DNA from: UBA9732 sp045116915
GTDB taxonomy: Bacteria; Spirochaetota; Spirochaetia; Sphaerochaetales; Sphaerochaetaceae
Direction of reading: 5' to 3'
Length of the DNA: 64,000 nt
Assembly (NCBI GenBank): GCA_045116915.1
Contig: JBGUMQ010000078.1
Span: forward strand, 1 to 64,000
Part shown: one piece after another, positions 23,637 to 31,561 of the stretch
Layout of the letters: each line of letters starts with the position of its first letter
Numbering within the stretch: position 1 is the first letter of the stretch
The notes under the pieces: model-generated
Database searches by the model: none
The model's input: the letters and a program-made list of their open reading frames with translations, nothing else
What the model was told of the DNA's origin: nothing
Made by a program: the position numbers and the translations under genes

Positions 23637-24977
23637 TCAGAAAGCGATCTTTGCGTAAGCCTCGATGGCACCCTTGGATGTGATGGACTCGCCGTTCTTG
23701 GCAAGGTTGAGTCCCTTGTATGTGAGACCAATCTCTGCGTTCTCGATGATCTTTGTGGACTTGATTCCGCAGGAGAGCTTGATAGCTGTGATGGCGGGAT
23801 CGCCGGCACCGACTGTACCGAAAGCGAGTGTGAAGTCATCAACACCTGCCCAAGCCTCGAACTTGTCAGCTGTGTAAGTTGCCTTGGCTGTGAGTGTGAG
23901 CTTCTTGGCTGCGAAAGCATACTTCTCGCTGAAAGCAAGAGCGAGCTTGCCGTCGAGGATCGTGAGTGTCTCCTTGGCGTAGACGACAATCTCTCTGCCG
24001 TCAACCAGAGCGTCCTTGGCCTCAACATAACCCTCTGTTGCGAGCTTTGTTCCGTCGAAGTCGAAGTTGTACTTTGCCCAGAGCTTGGCGTCGAGCTTGA
24101 TGCCCTTTCCATCAGCATACTTGTCAACAGAATCAACCTTGGCGATGTTGTTTGTTCCGTAGACATTCAGACCGACAGAACCGTTGTCGTTGATCTTGTA
24201 TGTTGCGTTTGCAGCAGCCTCGAAGAAGAAATCGTTCTCGCCTCCGAGTCTGTCCATCTTGAGATCGACAGCGGCATCAGCGCTGAAAGCGTCTGCTGCG
24301 TAAGCGACCTTGGCTGCAGCACCGACGTTCTTGGGATCTGCACCGAGCAGCTCCATGTTGTAGTAGTGGATGTAAGCACCGGCTCTCATTGAGAACTCCT
24401 CGTTCTCACCGAACTTGAATTCCTTTGTCTGGCCATGAGCGAAGACATTGACCTTGAAGCCGTCACTCCAGTCGCCACGGAGACCGAATCCGCCGTTCCA
24501 GCCCTTGTAAGAAACTGTGAAGCCGGGAACGAGCTTCGAGCCACCCTTGACAACGTCGTTGATTGCGTTGCCGTCGTCATCCGTGTAGTAGGACTTGGCA
24601 TAGTCGACTGCAGAACCTGCGTTCAGGATGCCGAATGTCCACTCGCCGACATGGATGTTGGCCTTGGTGATCTTGGCTGTGTAGGTTCCGGTGAGACCCT
24701 CGCCCTTGGAAAGCTTTCCGTTGGAAAGGGAGAGTGAGGCACTTGCCTCGGCAGCGATCTCTGCCCAGAGCTCTGTCTGGTGGTCAGCGACCTCAACCTT
24801 TGTTGTGTCGAACTCGAACTTGAATGAATACTTCCATGTTGCATCGTTGACGAAGCCGAAAGTCTTCTCATCGAGATCAGCGCCAAAGCTGATTGTGGCA
24901 GATCCCTTGAGTGTTCCGGCAAATGCAAAGCCAGCGACCAGCACCGCGATCAAAAGTACGATAATACCTTTCTTCAT
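23637..24977 (-). CDS. Major outer membrane porin-like beta-barrel protein
   Basis: 446 aa. Signal peptide MKKGIIVLLIAVLVAGFAFA, then repeated amphipathic strands ending in aromatic Phe (IAF), as in spirochaete porin-like outer-membrane proteins. Codon choice is strikingly restricted (for example Lys AAG, repeated GTT/GCT-type codons) and its base composition is lower in GC than its neighbours, suggesting very high expression. This agrees with a near-consensus promoter, a 5' stem-loop, GGAGG before the ATG and a strong terminator. Pore function is inferred from the barrel pattern, not shown. Confidence 0.75.
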   Translation of the reverse strand: MKKGIIVLLIAVLVAGFAFAGTLKGSATISFGADLDEKTFGFVNDATWKYSFKFEFDTTKVEVADHQTELWAEIAAEASASLSLSNGKLSKGEGLTGTYTAKITKANIHVGEWTFGILNAGSAVDYAKSYYTDDDGNAINDVVKGGSKLVPGFTVSYKGWNGGFGLRGDWSDGFKVNVFAHGQTKEFKFGENEEFSMRAGAYIHYYNMELLGADPKNVGAAAKVAYAADAFSADAAVDLKMDRLGGENDFFFEAAANATYKINDNGSVGLNVYGTNNIAKVDSVDKYADGKGIKLDAKLWAKYNFDFDGTKLATEGYVEAKDALVDGREIVVYAKETLTILDGKLALAFSEKYAFAAKKLTLTAKATYTADKFEAWAGVDDFTLAFGTVGAGDPAITAIKLSCGIKSTKIIENAEIGLTYKGLNLAKNGESITSKGAIEAYAKIAF

Positions 24978-24998
24978 ACTTCCTCCAATAATTTTGGG

Positions 24999-25015
24999 GC
25001 TGGTCCAGGACCAGC
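24999..25015 (-). promoter_or_regulatory. 5' UTR stem-loop of porin-like gene
   Basis: GCTGGTCC-T-GGACCAGC, a perfect inverted repeat in the leader between promoter and ribosome site; likely an mRNA-stabilising hairpin or a small-RNA target. Confidence 0.55.
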
Positions 25016-25045
25016 TTTGTCCCTTTTTCTCGTTATACAGAAGCC

Positions 25046-25074
25046 ATTTTAACGATGTGCTCCATAACTGTCAA
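25046..25074 (-). promoter_or_regulatory. Strong sigma-70 promoter of the porin-like gene
   Basis: Minus strand TTGACA (25069-25074), exactly 17 nt, TAAAAT (25046-25051). Leader of about 60 nt with GGAGG six nt before the ATG. Confidence 0.85.
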
Positions 25075-25141
25075 GAAAAACCCAATAAATGCCGAATAGT
25101 TACAAGTTTTTTGGCTTGTTCTTCAGTCTTTTTCTAACTTC

Positions 25142-26047
25142 TTACAGGACGTAGACTAATTCGGCCGATTCGGTGCCGTTGGTCCAGTCGGAGACATCAT
25201 AGATTCCGCCCTCGGTCGGTTCCGCGACCCCTGCTCCGTGCTCCGAAAGCATGTGCTTCAGGAACTGCGAACCGTCGGGGAACGGCATCGAGACCTTCAC
25301 GATCCCCTTTCTTTCCAGCTCGCGGTTGAAAAGATCGAACATCAGACCGAACAGTCCGTTTTCCCTGTCTTGCTCCTCTATATAGTATAGAATAATGACG
25401 GCACGGTCCTGCACGCGCTCGTACACAAGGGCCCCGCAGGCCTTCCCGCCGCAGACAACCTCGAACGCCTCCTTGGAACCGAAGCATTCCATGACCTTCC
25501 TTCTCACTGGATCGTCATTTACATAGGAATCGATGAGAGCCATGCAGTAGTCATCAGGGGAATCCAGATGGACGACTTCGAAATCGGACAGAAGAGCGCC
25601 TTCCGAAAGATCCCCTTCATCGGCGACTTCATCAGCCGAATCGGAGAATCGCGACCTGTACCATGACTTTATATACGATTTCATCCTTCTATCCTTGAAA
25701 TCGTACCATTGTTTCAACACATCCGGATTCTCAGAAAGGACATCGCGAAACCTGCGGAACACGCCGCGCTGCCTTGAAATGAGTTCGTCGGAAAGCCTCT
25801 GCCTGAGAACCGGATCCTGGCAGGAATTGGTGAACGAGACCATCAGCTGGTATCCGTCGGAGCTTGTCCATGGCGGAAGCTCCACCAGGTTGTCTTCCGA
25901 AGAAGGTTCCACATCGTCGAACCCGTCGCTGTAGAGGTTGCCTGTACCTATGTCCAGCATGTAGTCCACATCCTGGTTCTCCATCCCGAAGATTATCTCC
26001 GAAAGGATCTGGTCGTTGAATCTTGGAAGTCTGTATCTTCTGCTCAT
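25142..26047 (-). CDS. UPF0158 family protein with GNAT-like C-terminal extension
   Basis: 301 aa, about twice the usual UPF0158 size. Residues 1-130 carry the family signature (LPPWTSSDGYQLMVSF, FRRFRDVLSENPDVLKQWYDFKDRRMK). The remainder (about 155-290) reads like a GNAT fold (EVVCGGKACGALVYE, AVIILYYIEEQDRENGLFGLMFDLFNRELERKG). UPF0158 function is unknown. It lies 20 nt after recX; TAGATT 6 nt before the ATG could be a -10 box, but no convincing -35 box is seen. Confidence 0.7.
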   Translation of the reverse strand: MSRRYRLPRFNDQILSEIIFGMENQDVDYMLDIGTGNLYSDGFDDVEPSSEDNLVELPPWTSSDGYQLMVSFTNSCQDPVLRQRLSDELISRQRGVFRRFRDVLSENPDVLKQWYDFKDRRMKSYIKSWYRSRFSDSADEVADEGDLSEGALLSDFEVVHLDSPDDYCMALIDSYVNDDPVRRKVMECFGSKEAFEVVCGGKACGALVYERVQDRAVIILYYIEEQDRENGLFGLMFDLFNRELERKGIVKVSMPFPDGSQFLKHMLSEHGAGVAEPTEGGIYDVSDWTNGTESAELVYVL

Positions 26048-26067
26048 ATGCCAAATCTACCACAAAG

Positions 26068-26544
26068 TCAGTCCGTGATGTCGGACAATCTGAATCCTGA
26101 TTTCGAAAGGAGGAACCTCAGTCTTGCCGGATCGTCATCAGCGGTCTTCTCCTGTATCCGGTCCCTTGCCTCCCGGGCAAGGGTAGCGGTGTACTCCGGA
26201 GTGTAGATTTCCGAAAGCACCGATTGCGCCACATTCCTGTCCGCACCTTTCTGGAGAAGGCGCTGGAGCATGACGGACAGGCCCTCAGGGTTGCGGCGGT
26301 TGCGGGACTGCACGAACGAGCGCACATAGCGTTCCTCGCTCAGCGAGCCTTCGTCCTCAAGGGAGTCGAGCACATTGGCGATGGTGGCGTTGTCATAACC
26401 CTTCGCCGACAGCTTGACCTGGAGCTCCTTCCTGTTGTGCTCCCTCATGGCGAGGTACCGGAGCGCCTGGTCCTGACATCTGTTGAAAAAAGAGGAGCCG
26501 TCCTCTTTCCGAGTCGGCTCCTGTTTGCAAGCAATCTGTTTCAT
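26068..26544 (-). CDS. recX: Regulatory protein RecX
   Basis: 158 aa, usual size. All-helical RecX repeats: ALRYLAMREHNRKELQVKLSAKGYDNATIANVLDSLEDEGSLSEERYVRSFVQSR, then GLSVMLQRLLQKG, with the typical RxxRE/LxxKG spacing. It modulates RecA filaments; recA is not in the window. The first ~20 residues are non-conserved. Confidence 0.9.
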   Translation of the reverse strand: MKQIACKQEPTRKEDGSSFFNRCQDQALRYLAMREHNRKELQVKLSAKGYDNATIANVLDSLEDEGSLSEERYVRSFVQSRNRRNPEGLSVMLQRLLQKGADRNVAQSVLSEIYTPEYTATLAREARDRIQEKTADDDPARLRFLLSKSGFRLSDITD

Positions 26545-26685
26545 ACCGCCATAGTCAGTTTTTTCAGATTTCGCCTCAGCCTGAAGTTTTTTCAGGCCGC
26601 CGGAAGACTGCGATGAGATGAGAAGACAGTGCTCTGTGCACGGCTTCGAATCGAAGCGCAGTAATTCCGGATGGGCTGGAAAAAC

Positions 26686-27096
26686 TTATCTCTTGGAGAA
26701 CTGGAACTTGCGGCGGGCTCCACGCTGACCATACTTCTTCCTTTCGACCATTCTCGGGTCTCTGGTAAGGAAGCCGTTGGCGTGAAGGACGCTCTTGTTG
26801 GCCTCGTTCTCTGCGACAAGGGCGCGTGCGATGCCGTGACGGCAGGCACCGGCCTGACCGGAGGGGCCACCGCCGCAGACTGTGATGACGATGTCGAACT
26901 TGCCCTCGGTGTCAGTGACCTGGAGGGGCTGCTTGACCTGATAGATGCACAGGGGATCGCTGAAGTACTCGTTGACATCCCTGCCGTTGACTGTGATCTT
27001 GCCGTTACCCTCGCGGAGGTAGACACGTGCAACCGCAGTCTTCCTGCGTCCGGTACCCTGACCGAGATTGATGTTTCTTTCTTCTGTCTTAGCCAT
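26686..27096 (-). CDS. rpsI: 30S ribosomal protein S9
   Basis: 136 aa. Typical S9: GTGRRKTAVARVYLREGNGKITVNGR and the basic tail DPRMVERKKYGQRGARRKFQFSKR that reaches the P-site tRNA. It follows rplM by 11 nt, the near-universal L13-S9 pair. Codon use is strongly biased as expected of a ribosomal gene. The 141-bp gap downstream to recX contains a GCTTCGA-T-TCGAAGC palindrome and a CCTGAA/TTCAGG hairpin but no clear terminator. Confidence 0.98.
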   Translation of the reverse strand: MAKTEERNINLGQGTGRRKTAVARVYLREGNGKITVNGRDVNEYFSDPLCIYQVKQPLQVTDTEGKFDIVITVCGGGPSGQAGACRHGIARALVAENEANKSVLHANGFLTRDPRMVERKKYGQRGARRKFQFSKR

Positions 27097-27107
27097 ATTC
27101 GTACCCC

Positions 27108-27536
27108 TTAGACCTCAATCTGGATTGGCTGCTGTGCAGCGTGCGGATGCTTTGCGTCGGCATAGACCTTCACGCAGGTGAAGAGCTTGCGTCCGAGAGG
27201 TCCTCTCGGGAGCATTCCCTTGATGGCGTGCTCCATGGGGAATGTCGGCTTGCGGACGACGGTCTGAGCATATGTCTCTTCCTTCATTCCGCCGGCATAA
27301 CCGGAGACCCTGCGGTACATCTTGTCGTTGGCCTTGTTGCCCGACAGTGCGGCCTTGGCAGCGTTGATGATGATGACATAGTCGCCCATGTCCTCGTTCG
27401 GGAGATATTCAGGTTTGTTCTTGCCACGGAGAATGTTGGCAGCGGCAACCGCGACGCGTCCGAGCTCCTTGCCCTCGGCATCGATGAGATACCACTTCTT
27501 GGTCATTGTCTGCGGCTTTACAATAATTGTCTTCAT
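27108..27536 (-). CDS. rplM: 50S ribosomal protein L13
   Basis: 142 aa. L13 motifs: WYLIDAEGKELGRVAVAAANILRGKNKPEYLPNEDMGDYVIIINA and MLPRGPLGRKLFTCVKVY. The start at 27536 is favoured by AGGTG six nt upstream over the GTG at 27545. It is preceded by a ~160-nt GC-rich leader that probably mediates feedback control. Confidence 0.97.
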   Translation of the reverse strand: MKTIIVKPQTMTKKWYLIDAEGKELGRVAVAAANILRGKNKPEYLPNEDMGDYVIIINAAKAALSGNKANDKMYRRVSGYAGGMKEETYAQTVVRKPTFPMEHAIKGMLPRGPLGRKLFTCVKVYADAKHPHAAQQPIQIEV

Positions 27537-27700
27537 AGTAAACACCTACATCAAAGATTTGTATGTCCGTGCATGCCGTGGATGGTCGGGATGAGCGGTC
27601 CTTCGCACCGTTGGCCCGCCAAGGTGTCCTGTTCCTCCGGAACCCCGTGGGAAAGGGGTTTGAGTTCCCTGGGAAAGAACGTGCCCTGTAGGCGCACGAA
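27537..27700 (-). promoter_or_regulatory. Structured leader RNA of rplM-rpsI (putative r-protein autoregulatory element)
   Basis: The leader contains several hairpins in sequence: GTGC(G)CC/GGGCAC, AACCCC/GGGGTT, GTTCC-GGA-GGAAC and TTGGC/GCCAA, then GGTGCGAAGGACC. No ORF is convincing here. Known L13 leaders in Firmicutes act by L13 feedback; homology to them was not recognised. Confidence 0.45.
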
Positions 27701-27706
27701 CTGAAT

Positions 27707-27734
27707 AATATATTTATGAGGCAGACTTTGTCTA
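27707..27734 (-). promoter_or_regulatory. rplM-rpsI promoter
   Basis: Minus strand TAGACA (27729-27734), 16 nt, TATATT (27707-27712), located just past the uvrD stop. Confidence 0.5.
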
Positions 27735-27745
27735 GTGGGTGCCTC

Positions 27746-30106
27746 TCATATTTTCTCGAAAGCCACCTTGCCGCTGGCGAACGTTCCGGTACGTCCGTTG
27801 TCGAACTTCACGTCCAGAACCTCGCGCCCGGCGAAATTCCTCTTGCCGGTGACTGTCCCGTCGCCGTAGAAATCGCTGCGGATGCGGTCCCCGACCTCGT
27901 AGGTCACCGTCCCGGGGACCGGAGCGGGCTTCTTAGGAGCCGGAGCGGAGGCGTTCTGCATCCTGAGGTTCTTCAGGTTGTACTTGCCGGAATCCGTGGT
28001 TGCCGGCCTGGATACCGGGGCATCGCGCTTCTCCGTGTTGATGTAGTTCGAGGAATACTTCCCCGACGGGCTGTATCGGCTTGTGAAGCTGTTGCCGAAT
28101 CCGTTGCCGTAACCGCTGCGGTAGTCCGACGAGCGGACTCCGAACCGGTACTGGTTCTGTCCTCCGAAACGGGATTTCAGGCGCATGTCCACGACATCGA
28201 CATGGTCCTCGTCGATCTCGCGCAGGAACATGCTGGGAGTCTCGGGCTGGACATTGCCCCATCTGAGGCGGCTGGAGGCGCAGAACATGGACAGCTCGCG
28301 CTTGGCACGAGTCATGGCCACGTAGCAGATGCGCCGCTCCTCCTCTATGTCCTCGTGCGTCCTCTCGTCCAGGCGGCCGGGGAAGATCTCGTTCTCCATG
28401 CCGACCATGAAGACGCGCTCGAACTCCAGGCCCTTGGTGTTGTGCATGGTGATCAGCGTGACGCCTTCCTGGCTGCGGCCCTCCTCCTCTCCAAGGGACG
28501 AGGCATCGAGCGACGCGAGCTCGAGGAAGCTGTTGATCCCCTCCTGTCCGTCCGAGAACTGCTCCAAAGAGAGCATGTTCACAAGCTGCTCGATGTTCTC
28601 GGTGCGTTTGTTGACCTTGAGTTTCTCCTCGTTGTCGCGCCTTACGTAGTAGTCCAGGATCCCGAACTCGACAAGGACATGCTTGAGGAAATGCCCGTTG
28701 TCGATGGTTCCGAAAAGACCGCTGCATCTGGCATAGGCCTCCGTGAAGAAGCGTATGCCGTTGACCGCAACGCCCTTCACGATCCCCTGGTCGACCGCCT
28801 TCCGGCATGCAAGGATGACATCGCCTGCCAGGCTTTCGTCCTGTGCGGCGAGCTCCAGGATGCGCTCGATGGTGACATCGCCGATCTTCCTTGCCGGTTT
28901 GTTGACCATCCTCTGGAACGAGACGCTGTCGCGCGGGTTCGTCATGAGCGATATCATGGCGATGCAGTCGCGGATCTCCTCCCTGTCGTAGAACCTGAGC
29001 GAGCCGACCAGATGGTACGGGATGTCGTTTATCATCAGACGGTCCTCGAAATCCTTCGACTGCGAGTTCGTCCTGTACAGTATGGCGCTGTTGCGGTAGG
29101 CCGCCGGGTCGGCCGCATGGGCCTTCTTCAGGAGGTCGATGACCTGCTGGGCCTCATCGAAACCGTTGTCCACATAATAGATCTTCGGAAGCGAGCCGCC
29201 CTTCTTGTCCGCGGACAGCGACTTGTCGGCCCTTGTCTCGTTGTTCACGATCACGTCTTTGGCGGCGTTGAGTATGCTCTCCGTGCACCTGTAGTTGGTA
29301 CCGAGGACAACCTTCCGGGTTCCCTTGAACGCATTGGGGAAATCCAGGATGTTCTTCACCTCGGCGCCCCTGAAGCGGTAGATGCTCTGGTCGTCGTCGC
29401 CCACGGCGCAGATGAACGTGTCCGGACCGACGATCTGCTTCAGAAGCAGGAACTGGGCCTTGTTGGAGTCCTGATACTCGTCGACCAGGACCATGGAGAA
29501 ACGCCTCTGTATCTCCTCCTTAACGGACGGGTTGTTCTCCAGAAGCTCGATGGACTTGATTATCATGTCGGCGAAGTCGACGTTGCCGGTGCGTTTGAGG
29601 CTTTCCTCGTATCCGTGGTAGTAGCGGAAAAGGCGCTCGTCGTTCCTGCCGGGTTTCTCCATGCGGTCCTTGAGCACGGCGATCTTCCTGTAGTATGCGG
29701 CGATCTCCTTCTTGTTGTCGTCCCCGAACGCCTGGCAGAGCAGGTTCACGCTGTCATCGTCGTCGTAGATCTTGAAGTTCGGGTCCAGCCCCACCAGCTG
29801 GCCGTACTTGCGCAGGAGCCACACGCCGAACGAGTGGAAAGTCCTTATCATGACCTGGCGGCCCTCGTCTCCGATCATGTCCACAACCCTGTCCTGCATC
29901 TCCTTGCACGCCTTGTTGGTGAACGTGACGGCGAGTATGCGGTACGGCCTGACCTTGAGCTGGTCTATGGCGTATGCGATCTTGGTCGTTATGACCCTTG
30001 TCTTTCCGCTTCCGGCTCCGGCGAACACCAGCAGGGAGCCTTCGTTTATCAGGACGGCCTCGCGCTGCTGTTCGTTCAGCCTGTCCATCAGGTCCTGCAT
30101 GCTCAT
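27746..30106 (-). CDS. UvrD/PcrA superfamily 1 DNA helicase
   Basis: 786 aa. All SF1A motifs are visible: LNEQQREAVL (Q motif), AGAGSGKT (Walker A), VTFTNKACKEM (Ia), VDEYQDSN (II), GDDDQSIYRFRGA (III), TNYRCTESIL (IV), VTLITMHNTKGLEFERVFM (V) and EERRICYVAMTRAKREL (VI). A Ser/Tyr/Gly-rich linker (about 655-735) precedes a C-terminal Tudor-like domain (YEVGDRIRSDFYGDGTVTGKRNFAGREVLDVKFDNG) as in PcrA, which contacts RNA polymerase. The start at 30106 overlaps the rimO stop (ATGA). Confidence 0.93.
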   Translation of the reverse strand: MSMQDLMDRLNEQQREAVLINEGSLLVFAGAGSGKTRVITTKIAYAIDQLKVRPYRILAVTFTNKACKEMQDRVVDMIGDEGRQVMIRTFHSFGVWLLRKYGQLVGLDPNFKIYDDDDSVNLLCQAFGDDNKKEIAAYYRKIAVLKDRMEKPGRNDERLFRYYHGYEESLKRTGNVDFADMIIKSIELLENNPSVKEEIQRRFSMVLVDEYQDSNKAQFLLLKQIVGPDTFICAVGDDDQSIYRFRGAEVKNILDFPNAFKGTRKVVLGTNYRCTESILNAAKDVIVNNETRADKSLSADKKGGSLPKIYYVDNGFDEAQQVIDLLKKAHAADPAAYRNSAILYRTNSQSKDFEDRLMINDIPYHLVGSLRFYDREEIRDCIAMISLMTNPRDSVSFQRMVNKPARKIGDVTIERILELAAQDESLAGDVILACRKAVDQGIVKGVAVNGIRFFTEAYARCSGLFGTIDNGHFLKHVLVEFGILDYYVRRDNEEKLKVNKRTENIEQLVNMLSLEQFSDGQEGINSFLELASLDASSLGEEEGRSQEGVTLITMHNTKGLEFERVFMVGMENEIFPGRLDERTHEDIEEERRICYVAMTRAKRELSMFCASSRLRWGNVQPETPSMFLREIDEDHVDVVDMRLKSRFGGQNQYRFGVRSSDYRSGYGNGFGNSFTSRYSPSGKYSSNYINTEKRDAPVSRPATTDSGKYNLKNLRMQNASAPAPKKPAPVPGTVTYEVGDRIRSDFYGDGTVTGKRNFAGREVLDVKFDNGRTGTFASGKVAFEKI

Positions 30107-31467
30107 ATCCTCACCGCCTCCAGATCCACCCCGTTGACCTTGGTTATCCCGCACCTGTACACGTTGCCGGGGACCATGCCGCGGCCCATGACCACGGTGA
30201 GGCCGTCGACCTCGGGGGCCTGGGCCCAGAACCTTCCTATGGCCAGGTCCTCGCCTTCTATCAGCTCCTCGATCAGAACGTCGTATTCCTTCCCGACGAA
30301 CTCCTGCAGGCGTTCGGCCGTGATCCTCTCCTGGAGCTTCTCCAGCTTCTTCTGCCGTTTGGCGGCGACCTTGGAAAGCGCCTGGTGGGTCTTCTCGTCA
30401 GTGAGGTCCCAGGCATAGGTGCCTTCCTCACGAGAGTATACGAACGACCCCATCCAGTTGAAGCGGTTCTCCTTCACGAAGTCGTAGACGAGGTCGAAAT
30501 CGGCATCGGTCTCCCCCGGGAAACCGAGCATGATGGTGGTCCTGATCACGCACTCGGGCAGGGCCTCGCGGATGCGGCGCACCATGGCGGTGTAGCTGTC
30601 GGCGTTCCCCATGCGCTTCATGGGCCTGAGCAACTTCTCGCTGGCGTGCTGGATGGGGATGTCGAAGTACGGCATGATCTTGGGGTTGGTCCTGATCATG
30701 TCCAGTATCTCATAGGGGAAGGCATCGGGATGGATGTAGAGCATCCTGACCCTGAAGTCACCCTCTATGTCGGTGATTTTCTGAAGAAGCTCGAGGAAAC
30801 GGCTTTTGCCGCCCATGTCGGTACCGTATGCGGCCAGGTCCTGCGCGATGAGGTTTATCTCGCGCACTCCCCTTGAGACCAGGGTGCGGGCCTCGTCCAG
30901 GATGCTCTCCATGCTCCTTGAGCGCAGACCTCCGCGGATGAGCGGGATGGCGCAGAAGCCGCATCTGTGGTTGCAGCCCTCGGATATCTTGAGATAGGCG
31001 CTGCCGGGATAGTTGAAAAGCCTGTCCCTGCCGTAGATTTCGGAATCGGGATCGGGGTATTCGGGAACAAGGAGGGCCGTCCCTTCCTTGTTCTTATCCT
31101 TGTCTTTGTCCAGACCGCGGACGAAACCGTTGATCAGCTTAAGGTCCCTGTTTCCGAACACGCCGTCGGCCTCGGGAAGCTGCTCCGACAGCTCCTGACC
31201 GTAGCGCTGTGCAAGGCAGCCGGCCACGACTATCCTGGCATCGGGATTCTGTTCCCTGAGCTCGAAGAACGTGTTGATGGACTCTTCCCTTGCGCTTTCG
31301 ATGAAACCGCAGGTGTTGACCAGGATCAGGTCGGCCTGCGATGCGTCGTCCGTCAGGACCCACCCGTCGGAGGCAAGGCTGCAGGCCATGACCTCGGCAT
31401 CGACCTGGTTCTTGGCGCACCCCAGGTTCTCTATATAAAGGTATCTTGAGCTGTCGTTTTTTCCCAT
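30103..31467 (-). CDS. rimO: Ribosomal protein S12 methylthiotransferase RimO
   Basis: 454 aa. Radical-SAM methylthiotransferase: the N-terminal UPF0004 domain carries three cluster cysteines (NLGCAKNQVDAE, NTCGFIESA, AGCLAQRYG), and the central domain the radical-SAM motif CNHRCGFC (about residues 165-172). A C-terminal TRAM domain (about 385-454) follows. The NLGCAKN form and RxGFCAIPLIRG context favour RimO over MiaB. It modifies an aspartate of S12. Co-transcribed with the helicase gene. Confidence 0.94.
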   Translation of the reverse strand: MGKNDSSRYLYIENLGCAKNQVDAEVMACSLASDGWVLTDDASQADLILVNTCGFIESAREESINTFFELREQNPDARIVVAGCLAQRYGQELSEQLPEADGVFGNRDLKLINGFVRGLDKDKDKNKEGTALLVPEYPDPDSEIYGRDRLFNYPGSAYLKISEGCNHRCGFCAIPLIRGGLRSRSMESILDEARTLVSRGVREINLIAQDLAAYGTDMGGKSRFLELLQKITDIEGDFRVRMLYIHPDAFPYEILDMIRTNPKIMPYFDIPIQHASEKLLRPMKRMGNADSYTAMVRRIREALPECVIRTTIMLGFPGETDADFDLVYDFVKENRFNWMGSFVYSREEGTYAWDLTDEKTHQALSKVAAKRQKKLEKLQERITAERLQEFVGKEYDVLIEELIEGEDLAIGRFWAQAPEVDGLTVVMGRGMVPGNVYRCGITKVNGVDLEAVRI

Positions 31468-31523
31468 GCCCTAAGTGTCCGTTTTATGCACCCCGTAGTC
31501 AAGATGAGTCACGTCGATTGATG

Positions 31524-31552
31524 TTGCCGGCAGGCGCAATCGGGGGTAGAAT
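31524..31552 (+). promoter_or_regulatory. Promoter of aroA-like gene, leaderless type
   Basis: TTGCCG (31524-31529), 17 nt, TAGAAT (31547-31552); 9 nt to the ATG at 31562, no ribosome site. Confidence 0.55.
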
Positions 31553-31561
31553 TGAAGTGCA

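Noticed and set aside
27716..30418. A 900-codon ORF on the plus strand
   Set aside because: Antisense to uvrD and the end of rimO; no recognisable domain, compositional shadow.
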